From Chrysoperla carnea (Eukaryota > Arthropoda > Insecta > Neuroptera > Chrysopidae), in the NCBI RefSeq assembly GCF_905475395.1, contig NC_058339.1, positions 49,361,172 through 49,425,171 on the forward strand: a stretch of DNA of 64,000 nt, read 5' to 3'. How positions within the stretch are numbered: position 1 is the stretch's first letter; each line of letters begins with the position of its first letter. The position numbers and the translations under genes are program-made. This document shows positions 36,117 through 47,500 of this stretch, one piece after another. Under the pieces are notes generated by a model. The model did no database searches, was not told where the DNA came from, and saw nothing but the letters and a program-made list of their open reading frames with translations.

Positions 36117-39100
36117 ATGTCACACACTCAGTTTTCGGATCATGAATTAAAAGCGCTTTTAAATGACGAAAGAAATTGTGTAAAGTTACAAAAGGGCATT
36201 AAGCATATTTCATTACACCCATTTTATTTAAATAACGTCGCAGCTGGCATAGCCGAAAATTTAAACAAAATTGTATCTAAATATGATAAATCGTAAGTAT
36301 GCATTCCTGCTTATAATTTTCGATTGTTGGTTGGAAAGTTGTGTTCAGTTTAACGTTGATGAGTTTTTGTTAACAAATCGAAATAAAATGAAATTGAAAA
36401 ATAAAACTTTTTCTCGCTAGTTTTTGGTTTCTTAAATAGCAATTTTTTTCAATCCTAGATCCTTGAGGATAAGGTTATTTAAAGATCTTTAATATTTGCC
36501 GTTAATAATTTCTTAAGTTTAATAAAAAGAGTCATTCTTATTAAGACCCAAAGGGTGAAAGTCTCTAAAATTCAAATTAATTATAATAATTATAACTTTT
36601 TATTTTAATTATTAAAGGAAAGTCCATTGAAATGCTGCGGCAAGATACGAAGGGCGAAAGCCAAATATACAATATCGCAAAGTACATAAAATTCATTTTC
36701 CATGCGATGTTACATACATTCTTTTGATTCTTGGCTATTTTCGTTGTTCTTTGGTTTTCGCCTTCGTGTCTCGCTATTCTACTAAAATATTCTCCATTAA
36801 AAACTTGAAAAAGTACTTTACTTTTTGAAAATTAACGAAACATAGGTCGTTATAACTTTAAAGGTGTTATAACCTTGGAAATTGATTTGTATTTACATAG
36901 TACATAATTGTTTAAAATATGGAAACAATCTCCCACGTAGAGAGTATCATGACTTCTGTTATGACAAAATTTAAAAATATTTGATCGATTTTTATCTTAT
37001 GAGCAAATAACAATTAACATGCGTCGAAATTCATTGAACTTAACGTCCGCTAGCTTCGACAGACTTAAAGTTTTTACTGTCAGCTTTATAGGTGAATAAT
37101 TAATAAGCTCTCGAAAGCATTAAGGCTATTGTGACTGTTGAATCGAATAGTAGAATATATACGGAACAGATATTTGATTTCATTCTGAATTATAAAATTT
37201 TGAAACTAGTTAAAAAATATGATTTCATAATAATGTAATAAACAAAAAATACTCGCTTTGATATCTAAGCTACCATCGACTTACAGTTACAGTATTGAGA
37301 TGTTTGTAAATAAATAAAAAAATATCCTTTATCTGACCTCTCACATTTCGATTTTACGACAAAATCGTAATTTTTTAAGGCATAAGTTTTTTATACCATG
37401 ATTTTAGAAATAAAACAAAACAAAAATGTAGCCGGGAAAAAATATCGAATGTAAAAATTTAACTTCACAGAACTAATTTCAAATTTTTGTGTGTTTCTTT
37501 TTCAGTTTAAACGGAATAATTTTAGCATATAAGAAACCAAGGCTACAACAGTCTAATGGTGTTATTCATAATGATAAAGGATCTATATTTGTTGATGTGG
37601 AAGCTGAATTTTACATTTTTTGTCCAAAAGAAAATAGTTATGTAAGAGCAATTGTAAATAAAACAGGCCAAGACCATGTTGGGTGTCTTATTCATAAAGC
37701 GTTTAATATATCTGTACCAAGATCACCAAATCAGACGGATTGGAAAGGGAAATTTGTAAAAACCGGAGATGAAATTTTGGTTAAAATTACTTATATAGAT
37801 ATGTTCTACATAATACCTTACATCAAGGGTGAAATTGTTGAGATTTTAATGAAATCCATAAAATCTGAAATGGATGACGATAGCGGAATTAGTACAAACG
37901 AAAATCATCCTAAGACGACCAAGAAAAAATCCAAATCAAATAAAAATGATTCATTAACAGATAGTAATAAGTTTGTGGAAGATGTTGCTGTAAAATCTGT
38001 ATTAAAGGTTGAGCCTGAGAAAGAAATGAGCAAAAAATTAAGAAAGAGTAAAAATAATTCTTTAATTCAAGAGATGAATACTTCAAATTCTGTAGAATCC
38101 AATACAGAAAATAAAGACGATGATACTAACATATCACATTCTGGAAAAAAATCCAAGAAGCGAAGGAATACTATTACTGAAATGACACCATCAGGCGATG
38201 GAGTATTAGACAATTCGATTATTTCGAGTAACAGCACATTCAAAAATAAAAAGGATAAATCCAAAGAAAAGACAACTGAAATCGATTCATCTCCAATTAA
38301 AAAAGAAAAAATTCATGATAAATTTAATGAATTATCCGAAAAATTTATGAAAAAGAAAGAAAAATTGATGAAAGAAATTGACGTATCAATGTTATCCGAC
38401 AGTTTAAAAGTTACGAGCCCGAAAAAGTTCAAATCTGATTCTTTTAATGAAATGTCCAAAAATGTTGATGCAAAGCTAAACGGTAAAGATGAATCTAAAC
38501 AAGTGATGGATGATAATAAACTTAGTAAAAAAATTAAAAATCGTAGACAAACAGTTTCAGAATTATTACCAGCTGAAAATATTGGTAAAGATGATTCTAA
38601 ACTTAAAGTGGATGATAATAAATTTAATAAAAAAATTAAAAATCGCAGACAAACAGTTTCAGAATTATTACCAGCTGAGGGTATTAGTAAAGATGATCCG
38701 AAATTTAAAGTGGATGATAATAAATTTAGTAAAAAAATTAAAAATCGTAGGCAAACAGTTTCAGAACTATTACCAGCTGAGAATATTAGTAAAGAAGAAA
38801 ATAAAAAGCGTAAGAAACATAATAGAAGTTTAGACGAGAATGATATAGCTGTTGAAAAATCTGTTATCGACTCGGCGGACCTTAGTCCACAAAAATCTAA
38901 GAAGGCGAAGAAACAAAAATCAACGATGAATGAAGTTGATATTGATATTCAGGCACTTAAAAATAAACTAATTCAATCAGTTCTAAAAGAATGTAGCCCA
39001 CAGAAAAAAGACAAAAATGTTAGCCTATCGTTAGATCAATCAAACAGTAAGCCTTCCAAAAAGAGAAAGAAGAAAGATAGTATTCAACCAGCAGAAATTA

Positions 39101-39471
39101 TTGAAAATAAAAACGAATCAACACCACAAAGAAATGAAACATTAGATGACAGTGAAAATGGATTAAAAAAAACAAAAGCCAAACGTAAGAAAATAAATTC
39201 ACCAAGTGAAAAATATCCTTCATTACAGTTAAGCACTCCACATTATGTTGATTATGTTCCTACCAATGAAGTATCTACATTTCATGATTCCATATCACCT
39301 ATCAAAATGAAAGATCGTCCAAATTTGTCTTCACCCGAAACTAAAAAGTATACGAGTCCAGCAGGAAGTGAACGTGTACCAAAGTCGAAAAAGATTAAAA
39401 GTCCAAGAAGGCCGTCTGGTTTCTTATCAGAGTTTCATACAGATTTAATTTCAAAATACTTAAATAAGTAA
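36117..39471 (+). CDS. Polr1F: RNA polymerase I subunit RPA43 with extended repeat-bearing tail
   Basis: The stalk subunit of RNA polymerase I that, with RPA14-type partners or alone in animals, contacts TIF-IA/Rrn3 to start rRNA transcription in the nucleolus. Two exons, 36117-36292 and 37506-39471 (donor TC/GTAAGT, acceptor TTTTTCAG, phase 2), give 713 aa. Residues 18-110 match the Rpb7_N-like part (KGIKHISLHPFYLNN, SLNGIILAYKKP), and about 75-150 the OB-fold (NGVIHNDKGSIFVDVEAEF, VGCLIHKAFNIS). From about residue 175 onward the protein is Lys/Ser/Asp/Asn-rich and disordered, with many KKxK clusters as in nucleolar proteins. Three 34-residue tandem repeats lie at 387-488. Human RPA43 is 338 aa, so the tail is unusually long. 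The start is the only ATG giving the conserved N-terminus. Confidence 0.92.
38488..38793 (+). repeat. Three 102-bp tandem repeats inside the RPA43 coding sequence
   Basis: Units 38488-38589, 38590-38691 and 38692-38793 encode three 34-residue repeats, each with KKIKNRRQTVSELLPAE. A degenerate relative (KKRRNTITEM) occurs once upstream near residues 276-285. The unit is a multiple of three, so the frame is kept. RRQTV and RRNTI fit the basophilic-kinase pattern R-R-x-T-hydrophobic. A 107-codon frame in another phase at 38510-38833 is a shadow of this array. Confidence 0.95.
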
Positions 39472-39550
39472 CTTTTTTATAGGCTAAGAATTGTTTATCT
39501 AAAGATTTATTTTAATATAGTTTGATTAATTTTGATTTTGTGTTGTAGAG

Positions 39551-40421
39551 TAAGAGCCAGCGCCTGCCAGACACACATTAAAGTATAAAAGCTGAAATTT
39601 TTTTTGCGTATTCTCACTGGTGTAGGGACCAATCTTTGGGGGCTACAAACCTTGACTAACGGTTCCTTCGGTAGGTAGCAGGTAATCAGGGGCGCAGTAC
39701 CCGAGCTCGCTCACGTTAAAGTATAAAAGCTGAAATTCACACAGAGTGTTCAAATGACCATTTTAAGTCAATATTGAAAAAGACATATCAATCCATCCAA
39801 CTAACATTAGAAGACATATCGGTCAAATATTCAATAAGTAAATCGTCATAGTTGTATAAGCCATAAACGGTTAGTGATACAAAAAAAATTAGTTTACAAA
39901 AAAGTAGGTAATTTAATTATCTACAATAAAAGTTATTACCATTTTTGGTCTAAAGCACACGGTTATGGAGATATAGCCTAAAACGGTTTTCCTTAAAATG
40001 GAGGCACTTCCCCCGCTTATTTTTGTAAGGATTTTGTGCTTATACATTCAGTACGTGATACTGAACATATTTAAATAATAAAATAACTCTTGCAGTGAAA
40101 TAAGTTCATAATCATGGAAGAATTGTGTATTTTTGCATTTGACCTTCTACCACGTCTGGGGGAGTGTTAACCCCTTCGGATTGATCTGTCTTTTTCAATA
40201 TTGACTTAAAATGGTCATTTGAACACTCTGTGTGAATTTCAGCTTTTATACTTTAACGTGAGAGAGCTCGGGTACTGCGCCCCTGATTACCTGCTACCTA
40301 CCGAAGGAACCGTTAGTCAAGGTTTGTAGCCCCCAAAGATTGGTCCCTACACCAGTGAGAATACGCAAAAAAAAATTCAGCTTTTATACTTTAATGTGTG
40401 TCTGGCAGGCGCTGGCTCTTA
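39551..40421. mobile_element. Foldback MITE with about 244-bp terminal inverted repeats
   Basis: The element starts TAAGAGCCAGCG and ends CGCTGGCTCTTA. The arms 39551-39794 and 40178-40421 are nearly identical inverted copies, with a unique centre of 383 bp. The outermost TA may be the target duplication, leaving AGAGCC...GGCTCT termini. Within each arm a segment TAAAGTATAAAAGCTGAAAT occurs twice, about 138 bp apart. There is no transposase; the frame at 40340-40612 only crosses the right arm. It lies 79 bp after the RPA43 stop, so it probably falls in or next to that 3'UTR; an ATTAAA at 39577-39582 could act as a poly(A) signal. The high arm identity suggests fairly recent activity. Confidence 0.85.
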
Positions 40422-40689
40422 GTCCATTGATTTATTTAATAATAATTAACCTGTCTATTTCAATGGAAAATTCACACTTCACCAGCAGTACAGAAATGGC
40501 ATATAAATTTATTTTTATTGGTCTGAAATGTCAGGTGTTTCACATGCCCTACACATATACATTTGTAAAGATAGGGGTAACCGGGGAAATTGCCCTCTTC
40601 AGAAAGGAATAAAGTTATAAACGTCAAACAATAATTGATTCGATCTTATAACATGTGGCAGATACGTTCACTATTAATTATTTAGATAA

Positions 40690-41160
40690 TAAATAGGAAA
40701 TTTGGTGCCGAGTTTCTCAATTTCTTGAAAGGGGTGCCCTAAAAGAAAATTTTGGAAATTCGATAAATTTCTTTCTTTGGATTGTTTAGAGTAATTTTGA
40801 GTAAAAAGATACAAAAAAACGATTTCTTTTGACCATTGGGCGAGTATTTTCTTCGATATAGACGAAAATCGTATAAGGGAGTTGATACTTCGGAGCAGTT
40901 TCCTCCGTAAATACCTTAGAAACTTGTGATTCTATCACAAAATTATTTAAGATATTTAGAAGACTTAAACAGTTCTTTATATGAAATCAGGAAAAAGATT
41001 TCTTAAAGAATTGGTATTTCTGACACGCTATCAGAAAAAATATTTCTTTAAGAACTCTTAGTTGAGAGTTCTTAAAAATGAGGTGGTCAAGAGGTCGTAA
41101 TGAGATTTCCTGAAAAAGTCTTCAAATAGACTTCTTTTTAGAGCTTATGGCGTCATATTG
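40690..41160 (+). repeat. Diverged dispersed repeat
   Basis: The first part (40750-40870) follows the same order as the relatives near 9060 and 27990: ATTCGATAAA, GTAATTTTGA, then TTTTGACCATTGGGCGAGTATTTTC. The remainder has internal short direct and inverted words (AAGAACTCTTAGTTGAGAGTTCTT). Non-coding. Confidence 0.35.
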
Positions 41161-41708
41161 GTGATTTTGTTGACACTTCATAGCAGTTAGGTACACAAAA
41201 TAATTCTCATTTTTCTTCGCTTAAATATAACATATTATATAAATACATAAACCATATAAAACCACCTTAAATATAAAAAAAAATTTTATTATATTCATTT
41301 TTATTTAATTTTCTTTTGGTTGCTTATAGAATTTGAGTAAAATTTTGCTAAAATACCTAAAAAATAGATTTTTTGTACATAATGATGTTATAAAAATTCA
41401 AAACGTTGATCAATTTTGATAAATCACACATGTAATCCAATTAAAATTAGGTCATACTATTTCTATATTTTGTTAAATTTTACAAATCGAATTTAATTTT
41501 TCTATATCTCCAACAAAATATATTTTTTGAAGTGGATATGTCATATAAATCCAAAAAAGTTTATCAAACCTTGATAAATTAAGCAGGTAATCTAATTAGA
41601 ATTGAGGTCATATTTTTCAAATTTTTGATAAATTTCTGATATGTACTAATTCGGGAGTGGTAGAAATAGGGCTTTTCATTTTAAAATCACGATAATTCAC
41701 ATTTGTTT

Positions 41709-42047
41709 CGTACTAAATTATGGCACGCCATTTTACTATTTAATAGGCTAATTTTTATCGAGAAAAAAATTAATTAATTATTAATCAGAAATTTTATATT
41801 TTGTAAAATAAATCTTAGTAAAAGAGAGATTGATATAAGATGAGATGAGAAAAGAGAGATGAGAATTAAAATTATGATGATAACATAATAAAAATGTATT
41901 ATTATTATGTATCATCATAATAATAATGTATTATTATTATGATGATACATAATAATAAATATGATAACGTAATAAGAATGTATTATTATTACGATCATTT
42001 TTTTTTCGGACATTAAATAGTAAAATGGTGTGCCATATTAAATGATT
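41709..42047. repeat. Inverted-repeat element with palindromic ATT-rich core
   Basis: Outer arms 41709-41745 and 42012-42047 are inverted copies sharing GCCATTTTACTATTTAAT. The core (about 41875-41995) is built from mirrored ATTATTATTATG/CATAATAATAAT words around GTATCATCAT and can fold on itself. It is most simply a short MITE with an expanded microsatellite centre. Confidence 0.55.
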
Positions 42048-44584
42048 TATAACCAATGTGATAAAATGCATAACAAATATCTTCTATCTTAGTCCTACTT
42101 ATTGCTGTTAGTACGAAAAAATAAACTCTGCACTTGCGCATGTGACATGATGAAAAGGTCTATTAGAAATAAAACACAAGTATAAATTTTTTAAAATTTT
42201 ATTTAAATAATATTAGGTATGTATATAATGTAAAAGATACATTGATCGTATTTACAAAAATGATTTGTAACAAAACTCAAATGAATAAAAAAAAAGAAAT
42301 GAAGTTCACTAAAAAGAGTATTTCTAAATAAAAACTTATTATTTTGTAATATTTACTTATATTGCTTGTCAAGAACAACCTCGTATACATTTTGTAATTC
42401 TAATTAAAATCATTCATACAACAAAAAGGAACTTCGTTATCTCAGAAAGGAACATGCACTTATATTAAATTCAAAAACTAAAAGCTCGTCCAAAAAAATT
42501 TTTTTTAGTTATTTATACTAATGTAGAATGATTATCGAGATTACTTGGGTTATTTAATTTTTTGAATAGAAAAAATTCTTTAAAATTATTAATATTCGAA
42601 ATGTATTTAAAAATATTGAAAATTAGAAATATATTAAAAAAGTTATTTAAAAACGGTAAAATGTAAAAGAAAAAACATGTAGGCGAGCTTATTCAACATT
42701 TATTGTAAAATATTTATAGAACAAAAAATTTATAAACTTTTATTTTTAATTTTTATAAAAAGCTACTTTTTTGATTAAGTACAAAATATGTTCCGAATAA
42801 ATTTTACTATGTAATCAGTCGGGCACCCTTTATCAAAAACTATCAAAAATTGTTTATTCTATAAAAATATTAAGGCACCACGTAATTTTGAATTTAAAAA
42901 TACTGATTTACTTAAGTACTTATGTTAGTTTAAATAAAAATTTGTTAACAATATAAAACCTAAATGGTTCTGGATAAATGAATTTATCTATTTGACATAG
43001 ATAATAAAATTCGGAAATTTCTTTTCAAAATTTGGCATTTTTGAATATTATGAATTCAAGTTTGACAATGAGTTAAAAACAGATTTGTGTACATTGATTT
43101 AAAATATGATTATCTTAAAGACTAGATGCACACTTTTTTTTTTGGAATCGAAAATTAAAAAAAAAATAATTTTGATGTCAATTATTTTTATGGTATTGAT
43201 TACAACGTAAAATGTTTATAAATACAATGTAAAAATGATTAATTAATGATTATTTGATTCAATACTCCTCTTTTTTTACACATAAAAATACTATTTTGAT
43301 CACCTTCAGTTAATTTTTTTGAAACAATTAAGGGCGTACACATTTACGCACGTTGTTGAATCAATCTAACAGAATCAAATACGTTGAATATATAATGAAT
43401 AAAAACCGTTAAAGAATAAATGCGATGTAAAAACACAATGCGGTGTTATTAAATTCTTTATACGCGATAAAAACCTAGTATTAAATAACAGTTTTTATAC
43501 AAAACATACAGACTTTTCAAAAATTTACTCATACCTTAGGTATCGGAACTCTACCAATTTGTTATTTTAATTTGGTATAATTATTACAAGGTATATTCAG
43601 CGTGAATGATTCAGCAAGAGTATTTACATGGAGACTAATGAAAGTCTCTCATTTACTCAAGTAATGCATTCGAGTAGTGCGAAATGGACGCGCTTCTTTA
43701 TGCTTTTGAAAAATAGTATTGTATAAATCGATGAATTTCAAAATACAAGTACAATTTTCAAAAAAGACTTGTTTCTTTTAAAGTTCTTAGTTCGAATGCT
43801 TTCGTAATCGAACATTGAACTTGATTATCACATCGCCATTCATAAAAATATTTTCATTCAAAAATTTGATGTAACAATTAGTTTCATTAATTATATTGTT
43901 GCAATTTTTCAAGAAAACATTTTATGTTTTTGGGAACAATTCTTCCGATGCGACGGATTATTCTAGATGCTAATCTCCATTTAAAAATCTTTAAATTCAT
44001 TTATAACTGGAATGATTATTTTTTCTTGTTTTAATAAAAATACTTACCTCCGTCAATTTTGTAAAAAATTTTGTTTTATGGAGTTGTTAAAGCTCCTTAG
44101 ATAGAAATGGAGCGCTTTGAAGGTAATTTAATTCAATAATTTATCACTAAAATCAACTTCACTCTTAAATCACAGCCAGAACAATGCATTAAGCAGTAGA
44201 ACTAGCTAAATAAAACTTAGCTTAACTCATATATGACCAACAGACATTCGTATGTCTCAGACAAGCAAATATTACATATTAAAATCTTCAATAATTATAA
44301 TAATGTTATTACTTCCCTAATTGTTGTTTGGAAGCATTTGTTATAAATTAAAAAATGATCTTAAATATTCTAACTTTTTTTTGAATGGTTAAATGATTGA
44401 ATACACAACGGACGGCACTCAATGTAACAAATTGAGTATTGGATATCATCTCTAGGCGTAGACATAAACGTTGGCAATTTTGGCGCAAACTCGTCATACA
44501 CTTTTTACAACAAAAGAGCATGCGTTTACATCGTTTGCATAATTTTCATTTTTTTTAATAAAAAAAGTTTTCGATATGATTCTC

Positions 44585-47500
44585 TTATTGGTACATCTCT
44601 AAAATTTCTTTAAAGCTGACGTATGTACCGGTTACAAAACCAATGATACCGAATGTAAACAAGAAAATATTTTTCCATAATCGCCAACTGAATTTACCCA
44701 TGCCTGGATGATCCCAATATGTTACTGTCTCGATGATGGCTGGGAAAATTAATCCTAAATTAGATAAACATACAGCACCAACTAATGAAATAAATGGTCC
44801 CAGGTTTGGAATTGCAATAGCAATACCAACGGTCATTAATACAAGAACAATACGAATACCATATTCGCCAAATATTTCATTTTTGGTGCTGAAATTATGT
44901 TTGGCATTTTTCCAGATAATTTCCATTGGCACATGGAATTGAAGACTATAAGTAAAGAAAATGGCTACGGCAATCATTAACTTAACCATACCAGCTAATC
45001 TGTAACAATAGAAAACAAAATTTTAATATCATGTACTTTATTGGATAATGAGCAAGCGCGGATTCGGAAAATTTTAAGGGAGTAAAATTGATTTTACTTT
45101 ATTGCCTAATTTTTACTTTTTTTTCATTGACTATTGACACTAGCCTTTTTTTTTACTAGAACATAATTAATTTTGCGTAATAAATCTAAGCGTCGTGTTG
45201 ATAGCTGATTTTTAATTTATTAGGGAAATTTTGTTATTAAATCTCTTAGTTGGAGTGATAACACTAAAAAAAATACTTACGTATCTTGTGGGAGATTGAT
45301 TGTGATGCTTCCTTGGGTAAGGTCGCCGTATTTTAAATATCCAAAGAATCCAGTAGCCGAATATAAAAGGACAACAATAAACATTCCAAAATTAAGTACA
45401 CCAGGACATCCAATGAAATGGTTTGGTGTTTTCATGTTATTTTCTAAGGGTAAAACTACACCAATACCTTCCAAAGCAAAGATTACTGTTCCGAAGAACA
45501 TTGGCCAATGTTGTGGCTCAGCAATAGGGGCAACTGAATCAATTGGAGGAATATCTGTTAGAATGTAATAGAAAGTGATACTAATTCCGGCACCCATCAA
45601 AATGTTTGCTACCATAGAAAAAGGTGCTAAATATTTTAAATTTCTGATCAAATTGCATGGAATTAATAATGGTAAAAGTGCAAGCATGTATAACCTAAGA
45701 TCAAAATTGGGACCATCCAAATATGGACCCAGAAATTCTCTTAAATTTGTCGAGACAAAAACAATATATACACAACAACATCCTAACAGATCAATTACAA
45801 GGAAAGCATTTATCATGAATTTTGCTAATCTTGAATATTTATGAAGAGATTCTGGTCCAGCTAAAAATGCTGTTTCTGCAACTTCAGCAAATCCCAACGA
45901 TGGTACTTGAGTTCGCTTGCATAATTTATGGGAACATTTTACCAAAATATGTACACAATATGTACATATTAATCCAATCAAGCATGTTGCAATTAATCCA
46001 AAAGCCAATCCAGCGTTTTTGAAAGCAAGTGGCATAGCTAATATACCACTGCCTAAACTTCCTTTAAGTAAATGAATCAAAGTGTCCAAGTCTCTGCAAA
46101 ACAAAACAAAAAAAACTCATTTTATACTTTTAAATCATGGAAAAAGAATATTGTTATTTAGATCCTACTGAATTATTTGAAAACTATACTGGAGCCTTAG
46201 TACCAGAGTTTTTTTGACATAATTAAATTTTCAAAAAAAAAAAAAAAATACCAAACATTATTTGCATATATTAACTTTAAAAACTCCAAAAAGACGAAGC
46301 GAATATTACTGCAACCAGTCTAGCGACTGATAATAACAGAACAAGAAAGTATCATTGTATCGAAAACAAATTGCATTTGAAAGATTTGCAGTTTTTCGGG
46401 AATATGATTTCAGCCAGTAACAAATTGAGATAATTTTGAAGCCGAATGATTTATTAATATTCAATAGCAAAAAATTTCTGTGATGATTTTTTATTAATAA
46501 AATGAATTGATTAATCTATGTCCATAAAATCGTAACTCGTTTTATGTTTGTGGGGCACCATGCAAAAATCAGCGAAGATTCCGAGATGCATATTTTTATA
46601 ATAATTTGAACGTGGTTAGATTCCATTGTTATAATTGTGGTGGTTTATGGAAAATATGGGTCTATTATTTACTTTTTAACATAGGAAATTGTTTATAAAA
46701 CGTTTCGGTACAACTTTCAATTCATTATCAGTTATTAGTTATTATAAAAAATAAAAATAAAACTTACGATGTTGGATGTGGAACAGATCTATTCGCAAAT
46801 GGATCATAATCATTATTTTCCCCATCGACAACATTCAACATTGATACAAGTGGGACAGTGGATCCATTTGCAAGTGTAACTGGCACTTCATTTTTCTCTG
46901 ATTTATATCTGTAAAATCCCCAATAATAAAGATTAATAATTATTCTTAAAATATCCACAAAAAAACTTAAAATTAATTAAATTTTTCAAAAATAATTTTC
47001 TAAAATATTTTAGAGAGATTAAAATATGAACTAAAATAAATTACTGCTGTATAGTCATTCAAAAATTTCTCTAAATTGTTTGGAAAAATGAAAATTCAAA
47101 CCCTAATTTTAAAGTATCCTAACTAATCTGAACATATCTTACAATAGTGATAGTTTCAAACATAAAAGTCAATGTAAATATTAGTAATATTAATAATTAT
47201 TATTAATAAATTTTGATGAATTTTAATGAGGAAAATTACTTTAAAACAATGAATGAAAATACTTTTATGTTTCAAACTATTATTAAATTACAAATGAAAA
47301 TTAACCTCTTACTATGGTGAAAATTTATTTATCAAAATATTAAATGAACTTATTAATTATCAGGAATAAATTAAAAGTGAATCGATATTAATTTACAAAT
47401 TTCACCAAAAAAAATTAATTTTTTCTTGGTAATTAATTTAATACTTATTGGCAATTGAATGTTGAAAATTTTCCAAAAATGATTATCAATGAAAATAATG

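Larger units (their letters stand above)
40422..44584. other. Convergent intergenic region, repeats only
   Basis: 4.2 kb lie between RPA43 (with its MITE) and the transporter stop codon. It contains a diverged dispersed repeat (about 40690-41160) and an inverted-repeat element (41709-42047). The rest is AT-rich with no open frame of note. The transporter 3'UTR must lie at the right end, but I could not fix its poly(A) signal. Confidence 0.55.

Noticed and set aside
38510-38833. 107-codon ORF in a second frame inside RPA43
   Set aside because: It is produced by the 102-bp tandem array read in another phase.
40340-40612. 90-codon plus-strand ORF
   Set aside because: Crosses the right arm of the MITE and continues into unrelated flank; no conservation expected.
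44733-46022. Several plus-strand ORFs opposite the transporter
   Set aside because: Antisense shadows of the PAT coding exons.
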